DNA from: CAJQQK01 sp963696075 | GTDB lineage: Bacteria; Pseudomonadota; Alphaproteobacteria; Rhizobiales; Hyphomicrobiaceae | Length of the DNA stretch: 64,000 nt | Direction of reading: 5' to 3' | NCBI GenBank assembly: GCA_963696075.1 | Contig: CAVOJD010000006.1 | Coordinates: 62,001-126,000 of the forward strand | Shown: positions 41,099 to 49,124 of the stretch, one piece after another | How the letters are laid out: every line of letters begins with the position of its first letter | How positions within the stretch are numbered: the stretch's first letter is position 1 | Program-made: the position numbers and the translations under genes | Notes under the pieces: generated by a model | The model's input: the letters and a program-made list of their open reading frames with translations, nothing else | The model's database searches: none | Told to the model about the DNA's origin: nothing

Positions 41099-43024
41099 TC
41101 AGGCTCTCGATGCTGTCTCGCGAATGTCGGCTTCCAGGCCCAGAGCCCGCGTTGCCGTCGCCACGATGTCCGCGGCATTGAGCCCGGCGACATCGTACAT
41201 CTTCTCCGGCTTGTCCTGGTCGATGAACGTGTCGGGCAGTGTCATGGTGCGCACGCGAAGCTCCCCATCGAGCAGCCCGCTCGAGGCCATATGTGTGAGA
41301 ACATGCGACCCGAAACCACCGGCGGCCCCTTCTTCGATGGTGATCAGAACCGAATGGTTCCGCGCTAGCTGCTCGATCAGCGCGGCATCGAGCGGCTTGG
41401 CAAATCGCGCATCCGCAACCGTCGTCGAAAGTCCCATGGCCTCAAGCTGTTCTGCTGCCGCCAACGACGCTTCGAGCCGCGTGCCAAGCGACAGAATAGC
41501 GATTGTCGTGCCTTCCTTGATGACGCGCCCCTTGCCGATTTCCAGCGGCGTGCCGCGTTCCGGCATTTCAACGCCGACACCCTCGCCGCGCGGATAACGG
41601 AAGGCGCACGGCCGGTCGTTGAGGGTGATCGCCGTCGCCACCATGTGCCGCAGTTCAGCCTCATCGGCCGCGGCCATCACGACGAAATTCGGCAAACAGG
41701 CAAGATAGGCCACATCGAACGATCCCGCATGCGTCGGCCCATCGGCGCCAACCAGCCCGGCCCGGTCGATGGCAAAGCGCACCGGCAGCGACTGCAGCGC
41801 GACATCGTGAACGATCTGATCGTAGGCGCGTTGCAGGAAGGTTGAATAGATCGCAACGACCGGCTTGTAGCCCTCCGTCGCCATGCCGGCAGCGAACGTC
41901 ACGGCATGTTGCTCCGCAATGCCGACATCGAAGGTCCGCGTCGGGAAGGCCTCACCGAAAAGGTCAAGCCCGGTGCCGCCTGGCATCGCCGCGGTGACGG
42001 CGACAACCTTGTCATCGGCCTCGGCTTCTTGAATGAGGCTCTGGGCGAACACCTTGGTGTAGCCGGGCGCGTTGGCTGGCACCTTGACGAGGTCGCCGGT
42101 GATTTCGTTGAAGCGACCGACGCCGTGGTACTTGTCCGTCGAGCTTTCCGCCGGCGCGAAGCCTTTGCCCTTCTGGGTGACGACGTGAACCAGGATCGGT
42201 GCCTGATCGGTATCGCGCACGTTCTTCAGAATGGGAACGAGCTGGCTCAGATCATGCCCGTCGATCGGTCCGACATAGTAGAAGCCGAGTTCTTCGAAGA
42301 GCGCCCCGCCGGTCCACAGATGCCGGGTATATTCCTCGACCCGCGCCGCGCGCCGTTCCCAGCTTTTCGGAAGCCGCTTCGCCAACTGCTTGGCAAGATC
42401 ACGCACATAGATGTAGGCGCCGCTCGAGGTGGTCCGCGCCAGATAGTGTGAGAGTGCGCCGGTCGGTGGTGCAATCGACATGTCGTTGTCATTGAGGATG
42501 ACGATCAGCCGTTCATCCCGCGCGCCTGCATTGTTCAGCGCTTCATAGGCCATGCCGGCGCTCATCGAGCCATCGCCGATCACCGCGATCACGTTGTTGT
42601 CGCGGCCATCGAGATCCCGCGCGACCGCCATGCCAAGGCCGGCCGAAATCGACGTCGACGAGTGCGCCGCGCCGAATGGGTCGTATTCGCTTTCCGCGCG
42701 TTTGGTGAAGCCTGACAGCCCGCCGCCCTGACGCAGTGTGCGAATGCGGTCGCGCCGGCCGGTCAGGATCTTGTGCGGATAGCACTGGTGGCCGACATCC
42801 CAGATCAGGCGATCCGTTGGCGTGTCAAAAACCGCGTGCAGCGCAACAGTCAGCTCGACGACGCCAAGGCCGGCGCCGAGGTGGCCGCCCGTTGTCGAGA
42901 CCGCCGAGATCGTCTCTTGGCGCAGTTCGTTGGCAACGTCGGTCAGTTCTGCAACCGATAAGGACCTGAGATCGGCAGGACTTGCGATCGCGTCGAGATG
43001 GGGTGTCTGAGGCCGTGCGTTCAT
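41099..43024 (-). CDS. dxs: 1-deoxy-D-xylulose-5-phosphate synthase
   Basis: A 641-residue ThDP enzyme that condenses pyruvate and glyceraldehyde 3-phosphate, the first step of the MEP isoprenoid pathway. Motifs: GGHLGAGLGVVELTVALH, WDVGHQCYPHKILTGR, ThDP/Mg site GDGSMSAGMAYEALNNAG, Glu in DVGIAEQHAVTFAAGMA, and ADGPTHAGSFD. The length is normal. GGAG lies 9 bases before ATG 43024. Its place between ppsR and bchG ties precursor supply for phytol and carotenoids to pigment synthesis; a second housekeeping dxs elsewhere in the genome is likely but unseen. Confidence 0.96.
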   Translation of the reverse strand: MNARPQTPHLDAIASPADLRSLSVAELTDVANELRQETISAVSTTGGHLGAGLGVVELTVALHAVFDTPTDRLIWDVGHQCYPHKILTGRRDRIRTLRQGGGLSGFTKRAESEYDPFGAAHSSTSISAGLGMAVARDLDGRDNNVIAVIGDGSMSAGMAYEALNNAGARDERLIVILNDNDMSIAPPTGALSHYLARTTSSGAYIYVRDLAKQLAKRLPKSWERRAARVEEYTRHLWTGGALFEELGFYYVGPIDGHDLSQLVPILKNVRDTDQAPILVHVVTQKGKGFAPAESSTDKYHGVGRFNEITGDLVKVPANAPGYTKVFAQSLIQEAEADDKVVAVTAAMPGGTGLDLFGEAFPTRTFDVGIAEQHAVTFAAGMATEGYKPVVAIYSTFLQRAYDQIVHDVALQSLPVRFAIDRAGLVGADGPTHAGSFDVAYLACLPNFVVMAAADEAELRHMVATAITLNDRPCAFRYPRGEGVGVEMPERGTPLEIGKGRVIKEGTTIAILSLGTRLEASLAAAEQLEAMGLSTTVADARFAKPLDAALIEQLARNHSVLITIEEGAAGGFGSHVLTHMASSGLLDGELRVRTMTLPDTFIDQDKPEKMYDVAGLNAADIVATATRALGLEADIRETASRA

Positions 43025-43093
43025 AGTCTGGTACTCCTTGCCTCGTTGGCCACTCATCGCGGTCCGCGACCATCGCCCGACCTGCGAATGAAC

Positions 43094-44527
43094 TCAGTCG
43101 TCCAAGCCTTCATAGTCCGCGATGCCATAGCGCCGCAGCTTGGTGTAAAGGCTCTGTCGGCTCAGCCCGAGCATCTCGGCGGCAAGCGCGCGATTGTCCT
43201 GGGTGAGTTTGAGAGCCGCTTCAATGCACAGCCGCTCGATCATGTCGGTCGTCTCTCTGACCAGATCGCGTAGCGGCACTCGTCCGACCAGTTTCGTCAT
43301 TTCATCAACCGAGCGGGCCAGCGGCACGTCGGGACGCGACGCTTGCACCGGGCGCGTTCGGATCGGCCGGATCGTGAACCCGAAGGCGGACTGCTTGGCG
43401 TTGGCAACCGTCGCGGCCGAGACGTCGACATCCTCGAGGGTGCCGACAACACTCCGCAGCGTCGTCTCGAAATGCCGAAGCTGGCCGTGTTCGCGCAGAT
43501 TGGTGAGAAGGACGGACAGGTCGACGCCTTGTCGTCCGAGGAATTCCTCGAGCTGGTGGCCGATCACCTGCTCCATCGACGCCGCCCGCGTCATCTCGAT
43601 GAAGGATTGGTTGGCGCTCAGCACAAGACCGTCGGTATCGGTCACGACGAAGCCGTCAGGCAGGCGCTGGACAAGGCCCAGAAGGGCTGCATCCGTCATC
43701 TGCACTTCTCGTGACACGACACTCTCGGTGTCCGGCATCAAGCGCAGCAGGAACAGTGTGGTATTGCCCTGTCGCAGCAAGGAGGCGGCAATCTTGACGC
43801 TCTTGCCCGACCCCTTGATCACGCCGGTCGTCTCATCGATCTCGCCGCGCGAGCGGACGGAGGCAAGCATGTTGCGCAGCCCCGGTTCAGTCTCGCTCGA
43901 AAACGCCCGCCCCAACGTCGTGCCGGCCAGAGCGCGCCCGTTGCGCGCAAGCATTTCCTCCGCGCGCGGGTTCGCCTCGACAATTCGCAGCGAGCCTGCA
44001 TCGACGATCAACACACCTTCATTGGCAATCTGGAAGAGCAGCTTGTAGCGCGTTTCCAGTTGACGGATGCGGGCATATTCCTGCTCGATCGACTGCTGCG
44101 CCGTAATCAGGCGCTGCTGCAATTCAGCCATCGAGCGCAATTCGCGTCCAAGCGCCACGATTCGGCCCTTCTTGCCGATCGTCAGCGCGGAATAGAGCAC
44201 CGGCACATCGTCGCTGTCGACGCCTTCATAGTTCAGCTGTCGCCAACGCGAGGGTGTCTCAGTGGTCGCTTCGTCGAGAATGGCGTCGACCTTTGGACGG
44301 CTTTCAGTTGTGACGGTGTCGCGCCACTTCTTGCCGATCCAGTCTTTCCAGCCCGCGATTTCGAAGTTCGCATTTCCGAAGGCGACATCCACGATGACGC
44401 CGCGCCGATCGATGATCAGCGATACGTCTGCCGCGATTGCGGCAAGGCGCGCGGCATCGTCGGTGTCAATCTCGCCGAGTGCTCGACGAGGTTGCGAGAA
44501 GCCAAGCTTTGTGGCGGCATCGGTCAC
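43094..44527 (-). CDS. ppsR: Photosynthesis gene repressor PpsR (CrtJ)
   Basis: A 477-residue transcriptional regulator. An N-terminal region and two PAS domains (VSLIIDRRGVIVDVAFGNAN; NEGVLIVDAGSLRIVEANPR; PDGFVVTDTDGLVLSANQSF) are joined by a coiled Q-linker (QRLITAQQSIEQEYARIRQ). The C-terminus is a Fis-type helix-turn-helix, LAAEMLGLSRQSLYTKLRRYG. In Rhodobacter it represses bch, crt and puc genes aerobically by binding TGT-N12-ACA. Cys434 in the ERLCIEAALKLT segment corresponds to the redox Cys near the helix-turn-helix; no other Cys is present, so an intramolecular disulfide is impossible. The ATG overlaps the stop of aerR (ATGA). Confidence 0.96.
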   Translation of the reverse strand: MTDAATKLGFSQPRRALGEIDTDDAARLAAIAADVSLIIDRRGVIVDVAFGNANFEIAGWKDWIGKKWRDTVTTESRPKVDAILDEATTETPSRWRQLNYEGVDSDDVPVLYSALTIGKKGRIVALGRELRSMAELQQRLITAQQSIEQEYARIRQLETRYKLLFQIANEGVLIVDAGSLRIVEANPRAEEMLARNGRALAGTTLGRAFSSETEPGLRNMLASVRSRGEIDETTGVIKGSGKSVKIAASLLRQGNTTLFLLRLMPDTESVVSREVQMTDAALLGLVQRLPDGFVVTDTDGLVLSANQSFIEMTRAASMEQVIGHQLEEFLGRQGVDLSVLLTNLREHGQLRHFETTLRSVVGTLEDVDVSAATVANAKQSAFGFTIRPIRTRPVQASRPDVPLARSVDEMTKLVGRVPLRDLVRETTDMIERLCIEAALKLTQDNRALAAEMLGLSRQSLYTKLRRYGIADYEGLDD

Positions 44528-45462
44528 GGTGTTATTCCTACCAATTGCCTGGTCTTTGCAGGGCTTTCATGAGGCGCCAGAAGGCTGCCAAGGAGGGCCG
44601 CAAAACCAGGTTCATCTTCTGCTGTACCATCGGCGCCGAATGCGCTCACCAGGTGCGGCGCACGTGCAATAGCGGGGCCGCCGATGATAATCGGCCGCTG
44701 GCCAAAGCCGCGCGCCGCTCTCAGTTTGGACACCGATTCCGACAAAGCATCAAGACACCGGTCATTGCTGCATGACAAGCTGACAATTTCGCACGGGCGA
44801 TCGTTAACGATACGGGCGACGTCGTCGCTGTGGCTGACATCAAGCTCGAGGTCGACGTCGTAACCCGTAGCTGTAAGGTGGTCCGCCAGCATCAAGAGCC
44901 CGAAAAAGTGCTGTTCGCCGGGTGCTGGAAGGAGAAGGACCCGCTGCTTCGGGCCATTTTCCGGCTCTTCGAGACTGAAAGCTGGGGCAGCATTGTTTCG
45001 AATAAGTTGCTGAAGGACGGTCAAGCCGACGGTGACTTCCAGGAATGTGCAGGTATCTTCTTCCCACCTGAGCCCCAGCAGCCTCGCCACATTGGCAAGC
45101 AGGTTCGAGAAAAGGCTGCGATGCTCGAGGCCTGATGCCGCCAATCGATCGACAAAGACCTGACAGGCCGCACAATCACCGGCAGTGGCGAGATTGGCGA
45201 GCTCTTCCACCATTTCCGCGGAGACCTGCAGCGCGACCGCCCCTCGGGCAACGGTGGGCGTGCGCTTGGTGCGCGGGGTGGGTTTTGTCCGGGCAACCGG
45301 CTGGCGCGGCCGGGCAATGAGGCCCGGAACAATCTCCAGCTCGATAATTCGCGAGACGATCGTTGTGCGTGCCGGTTCGCTCGAGTGGTGGTCCGCAGAC
45401 AGCATCTCATCGCTGGGTTCGTGGCGTTGCGATTGTGACTGCGCTGTCTGCTGGTCGACCAT
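44524..45462 (-). CDS. aerR: Cobalamin-binding photosynthesis regulator AerR/PpaA
   Basis: A 312-residue PpsR antirepressor or cofactor that binds B12 and gives light response. A helical B12-binding cap occupies the middle (NLLANVARLLGLRWEEDTCT, FLEVTVGLTVLQQLI). The Rossmann-type B12 domain follows, with PAPGEQHFFGLLMLADHLTA, in which the His is in the position used by AerR to ligate cobalamin, then VSLSCSNDRCLDALSE and PIIIGGPAIARAP. The N-terminal ~85 residues are basic and probably disordered. ATG 45462 with AAGGA upstream is preferred to a TTG at 45483. It shares a divergent promoter region with bchF. Confidence 0.92.
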   Translation of the reverse strand: MVDQQTAQSQSQRHEPSDEMLSADHHSSEPARTTIVSRIIELEIVPGLIARPRQPVARTKPTPRTKRTPTVARGAVALQVSAEMVEELANLATAGDCAACQVFVDRLAASGLEHRSLFSNLLANVARLLGLRWEEDTCTFLEVTVGLTVLQQLIRNNAAPAFSLEEPENGPKQRVLLLPAPGEQHFFGLLMLADHLTATGYDVDLELDVSHSDDVARIVNDRPCEIVSLSCSNDRCLDALSESVSKLRAARGFGQRPIIIGGPAIARAPHLVSAFGADGTAEDEPGFAALLGSLLAPHESPAKTRQLVGITP

Positions 45463-45588
45463 CTCTCGTATCCTTGAAAGCAAAAAAACAAGCAGCGCAG
45501 GAAAGAATTATCGCTTTTATCGCCGCCAATCGGTCTGTGTCGAACCGCCGAAGGTAGGACTGCCTGATCGTACGGTCGCAGGCCCTCG

Positions 45589-45652
45589 AATATATGTAAA
45601 CAAAAAAGTGCGTCAAGTTTAGTTGACACTTTTCAATCTTCCGCCTTAAGCT
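45589..45652. promoter_or_regulatory. Divergent aerR and bchF promoters sharing one PpsR-type palindrome
   Basis: CGTCAA-GTTTAG-TTGACA at 45611-45628 is a near PpsR site; on the minus strand it reads TGT-N12-ACG. Its right half TTGACA (45623-45628) is a -35 for bchF with TAAGCT (45647-45652) 18 bases on. Its left half read leftward is TTGACG, a -35 for aerR-ppsR, with TATATT (minus strand, 45594-45589) 16 bases on. One bound PpsR tetramer could repress both operons. The sequence is very similar to the bchG site. Confidence 0.68.
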
Positions 45653-45683
45653 TTCCCATGGTCACTCCTTCGAGGGGTTCGAG

Positions 45684-46199
45684 ATGGGATCGAGTTTGAA
45701 ATCGCAGGCGCCGGCGTCACCGCTCTACACAGCCAAGCAGCGTGAGCGCCGCGATCAATCGATCTGGACATTGGTGCAGGGCGTTCTCGCGCCAGCGCAG
45801 TTCGTTGTCTTTCTGGTGTCGCTGGGCCTGGTCCTGAACTACCTCGCGACCGGTGAAGGTCTCGCCATCGCGATGGCGTCCGTCGTGATCAAGACGTTGG
45901 TTCTCTACACGATCATGATTACCGGAGCGATCTGGGAGAAGGTCGTGTTCGGCCAGTATCTCTTCGCGCCGGCCTTCTTCTGGGAGGACGTCGTGAGCAT
46001 GCTCGTGATCGCCCTCCACACCGCCTACCTGATCGCGCAATTCACCGACGCCCTCGCGCCGGTCCCGCTGATGTATCTCGCGCTGGCGGCCTACATCACC
46101 TACGTCGTCAACGCCGCCCAGTTCTTGTGGAAGCTCAGGCAGGCCAGGCTCGGCGCAACGCCACCGAATAGTGGCGCGGACATGGAGCCTGCACTATGA
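45684..46199 (+). CDS. bchF: 3-vinyl-bacteriochlorophyllide hydratase BchF
   Basis: A 171-residue membrane protein that hydrates the C3 vinyl group to hydroxyethyl on the way to bacteriochlorophyll a. Family text: SPLYTAKQRERRDQSIWTLV, then VLAPAQFVVFLVSLGLVL, and KVVFGQYLFAPAFFWEDVVS. Four to five hydrophobic helices. It is the first gene of the long rightward bch-puh operon, and the next gene starts inside its end (ATGA). Transcription probably comes from the PpsR-controlled promoter 30-60 bases upstream. Confidence 0.95.
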   Translation: MGSSLKSQAPASPLYTAKQRERRDQSIWTLVQGVLAPAQFVVFLVSLGLVLNYLATGEGLAIAMASVVIKTLVLYTIMITGAIWEKVVFGQYLFAPAFFWEDVVSMLVIALHTAYLIAQFTDALAPVPLMYLALAAYITYVVNAAQFLWKLRQARLGATPPNSGADMEPAL

Positions 46200-47512
46200 G
46201 TTTCGCAGCCCCGCCCCTCACGACCTCGGCATCGCCGCAGAGCGCGCCATCAACCGGCGAACGCCGCCGCGAGCGCCACAATATCGTCGCCGAGCGCGGA
46301 CAACGGGAAGTATTTTGCGGCCTGACCAGCATCGTCTGGCTCCACCGCAAGATCCAGGATGCGTTCTTCCTTGTCGTCGGTTCGCGCACCTGCGCCCATC
46401 TTCTGCAGTCCGCAGCCGGCGTCATGATCTTCGCCGAGCCGCGCTTTGCGACCGCCGTCATCGGGGAGCGCGACCTCGCCGGCCTTGCCGACGCGAACGA
46501 CGAACTCGATGCCGTCGTCGACCGGCTGCTCGCCCGCCGCCCCGACATCAAGCTTCTGTTTCTTGTTGGCTCGTGCCCCTCCGAGGTCATCAAGCTTGAC
46601 CTGTCCCGCGCCGCGCAGCGCCTCTCCGTCAAGCACGCGCCAAGCGTTCGCGTCCTCAACTATTCCGGCAGCGGCATCGAGACGACCTTCACCGAAGGCG
46701 AAGACGGTTGCCTTGCCGCGCTGGCAACTGACGCGCCGGCCCGTGACGAGGCCGCACCGCGCCTGCTGGTGGTGGGCGCGCTTGCCGACGTCGTCGAAGA
46801 CCAGTTCCGCCGCACGTTCGCCGAGCTCGGGCTCACCGACGTCGATTTCCTTCCCGCCCGTCAGGCCCAGTCCATGCCGGCAATTGGGCCGGGCACCCGT
46901 TTTCTGCTGGCCCAACCCTTCCTCACCGAAACCGCACGCGTCTTGACGAACCGCGGCTGTGATCACGTCCCCGCGCCCTTCCCGCTTGGTGCTGAAGGCA
47001 CGCTCGACTGGTTCACCGCAGGCGCCGCGGCCCTCGGCGCAGACGTTGGCGCAGTGCGCGAGGCGCTTGCCCGGCGCGCGGACCGGGCGCGGGCCTCGCT
47101 GCAGGCGGCGCGCGAGCAGTTGAGTGGCAAGCGGGTCTTCTTCTTCCCCGATTCCCAGCTCGAACTGCCGATTGCCCGCTTCCTCCACAACGAACTCGGC
47201 ATGGAACTCGTCGAAGTCGGCACGCCCTACCTCAATCGCGTCCAACACGGCGCCGAACTCGATCGCCTGCCGGAAGGCACGCGCATCACCGAAGGCCAGA
47301 ACGTCGACGTCCAGCTCGAGCGCTGCCGCGCCGCCGCGCCCGATATCGTCGTCTGCGGTCTCGGTCTCGCCAATCCGCTGGAGGCAGACGGCGTCACGAC
47401 GAAATGGTCGATCGAACTCGTCTTCACACCCATTCACGGTTTCGAGCAGGCAGCCGATCTCGCCGGTCTGTTCACCCGCCCGTTGGTGCGCCGCGCACGG
47501 TTGGAGGTCTAG
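46196..47512 (+). CDS. bchN: Light-independent protochlorophyllide reductase subunit N
   Basis: A 438-residue NifD-like subunit of the dark-operative protochlorophyllide reductase, which reduces ring D with electrons from BchL. FeS-cluster cysteines are seen in REVFCGLTSIVWL, VGSRTCAHLLQSAAG and LVGSCPSEVIKLDL, matching the three Cys that BchN contributes to the 4Fe-4S NB-cluster. EVGTPYLNRVQHG and CGLGLANPLEADGVTTKWSI follow. It overlaps bchF by four bases and is followed by bchB after 4 bases. Confidence 0.97.
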   Translation: MSFAAPPLTTSASPQSAPSTGERRRERHNIVAERGQREVFCGLTSIVWLHRKIQDAFFLVVGSRTCAHLLQSAAGVMIFAEPRFATAVIGERDLAGLADANDELDAVVDRLLARRPDIKLLFLVGSCPSEVIKLDLSRAAQRLSVKHAPSVRVLNYSGSGIETTFTEGEDGCLAALATDAPARDEAAPRLLVVGALADVVEDQFRRTFAELGLTDVDFLPARQAQSMPAIGPGTRFLLAQPFLTETARVLTNRGCDHVPAPFPLGAEGTLDWFTAGAAALGADVGAVREALARRADRARASLQAAREQLSGKRVFFFPDSQLELPIARFLHNELGMELVEVGTPYLNRVQHGAELDRLPEGTRITEGQNVDVQLERCRAAAPDIVVCGLGLANPLEADGVTTKWSIELVFTPIHGFEQAADLAGLFTRPLVRRARLEV

Positions 47513-47516
47513 GCCC

Positions 47517-49124
47517 ATGGAATTGACTGTCTGGACATACGAAGGCCCGCCGCACGTCGGCGCGATGCGCATCGCGAATGCCCTCGATGGTGTCCACTAC
47601 GTGCTCCACGCACCGCAGGGCGACACCTACGCCAACCTGCTCTTCACGATGATTGAGCGTCGCGATCATCGCCCGGCCGTCAGCTACACCACCTTCCAGG
47701 CCCGCGACCTCGGAACCGATACGGCCGAGCTTTTCAAGTCATCTGTCCGCGAGGCCTTCGAGCGCTTCAAGCCCGACGCGCTGTTGGTCGGCGCGTCATG
47801 CACCGCGGAGCTTATTCAGGATGATCCGGGCGGCCTTGCAAAAGCGCTCGACCTCGACATTCCCGTCGTGCCCCTTGAATTGCCTTCCTATCAGCGCAAG
47901 GAAAACTGGGGCGCCGCCGAGACATTCTATCAGCTGGTGCGTCACATCGCGGTCACCGACGTGGCCCGCGATGACTGGAAGGCCTCTGGCCGCCGGCCCC
48001 GCTGCAATCTGCTCGGCCCGACGGCCCTGGGCTTCCGCCACCGTGATGACGTGACCGAGATCAAGCGCCTGCTCGATCAGCTTGGCGTTGACGTCCATGT
48101 CACCGCGCCGCTTGGCGCCAATGTCGACGATATCCGCCGCCTTGGCGAAGCCGATTTCAATGTCGTCCTCTATCCCGAAACCGCCGCGCTTGCCGCCCGC
48201 TGGCTCGAGCGCACCTTCGGCCAGCCGACCGTCAAGACAGTCCCGATCGGCGTTGGCGCAACCCAGGATTTCGTGCGCGAAATTGCTGCGATCACCGGCA
48301 TCGATCCAACGCCAGTCCTGGAGACTTCCGCCTCGCGCCTGCCGTGGTGGTCGCGGTCGGTCGATTCCAACTACCTGACCGGCAAGCGCGTCTTCGTCTT
48401 CGGTGATGCAACCCACGCCATCGCCGCAGCGCGCGTCGCCCACGAGGAACTCGCCTTCGAGGTTGTCGGTCTTGGCGCCTACAACAGGGAATTTGCCCGC
48501 GAAGTCCGTGAGGCCGCCGACAAGTACGGCGTCGAGGCCCTGATCACCGACGACTATCTCGCTGTTGAAGCCGCAATCGCGGAAGCCCAGCCCGAGCTTG
48601 TGCTCGGCACCCAGATGGAGCGCCACACGGCCAAGCGGCTCGGATTGCCGTGCGCAGTGATCTCGGCGCCCGTCCACGTTCAGGATTTCCCGGCCCGCTA
48701 TGCCCCGGTGATGGGCTTCGAAGGGGCCAACGTCCTCTTCGATACCTGGGTGCATCCGCTGGTGATGGGCCTCGAAGAACATCTCCTTGCGATGTTCCGT
48801 GACGATTTCGAGTTCAACGACCAGGCCGGCCCCTCCCATCTCGGCCCGGGCCGCAGAGCCGAACCTGAAATCAGACCAGCAACGCTTCAAGAAGCCGAAC
48901 CGGAGATTGAAGAGACGATGCCGTCGGCAGCCGTGACGGGCGAGCCCAACGGCGACGTGTCGGCGCCGGTCTGGACCCGGGACGCAGAAATCGAACTCAA
49001 GAAAATACCCTTCTTCGTGCGCGGCAAGGCGCGTCGCAACACGGAGAATTTTGCAGTCGAGAATGGCTTGGCTGCGATCACCCTAGAGACGCTTTACGAT
49101 GCAAAAGCATATTACAGCCGCTGA
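47517..49124 (+). CDS. bchB: Light-independent protochlorophyllide reductase subunit B
   Basis: A 535-residue NifK-like partner of BchN. The start MELTVWTYEGPPHVGAMRIA is diagnostic. LVGASCTAELIQDDPGGLAK, PVVPLELPSYQRKENWGAAE and GFEGANVLFDTWVHPLVMGL are conserved. The family Asp cluster ligand near the N-terminus is expected around NALDGVHYV. A C-terminal helix-rich extension ends with FFVRGKARRNTENFAVENG, the PCP-reductase C-terminal domain. GGAGGT precedes ATG 47517. The bchH ATG lies 26 bases inside its end in another frame. Confidence 0.97.
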   Translation: MELTVWTYEGPPHVGAMRIANALDGVHYVLHAPQGDTYANLLFTMIERRDHRPAVSYTTFQARDLGTDTAELFKSSVREAFERFKPDALLVGASCTAELIQDDPGGLAKALDLDIPVVPLELPSYQRKENWGAAETFYQLVRHIAVTDVARDDWKASGRRPRCNLLGPTALGFRHRDDVTEIKRLLDQLGVDVHVTAPLGANVDDIRRLGEADFNVVLYPETAALAARWLERTFGQPTVKTVPIGVGATQDFVREIAAITGIDPTPVLETSASRLPWWSRSVDSNYLTGKRVFVFGDATHAIAAARVAHEELAFEVVGLGAYNREFAREVREAADKYGVEALITDDYLAVEAAIAEAQPELVLGTQMERHTAKRLGLPCAVISAPVHVQDFPARYAPVMGFEGANVLFDTWVHPLVMGLEEHLLAMFRDDFEFNDQAGPSHLGPGRRAEPEIRPATLQEAEPEIEETMPSAAVTGEPNGDVSAPVWTRDAEIELKKIPFFVRGKARRNTENFAVENGLAAITLETLYDAKAYYSR

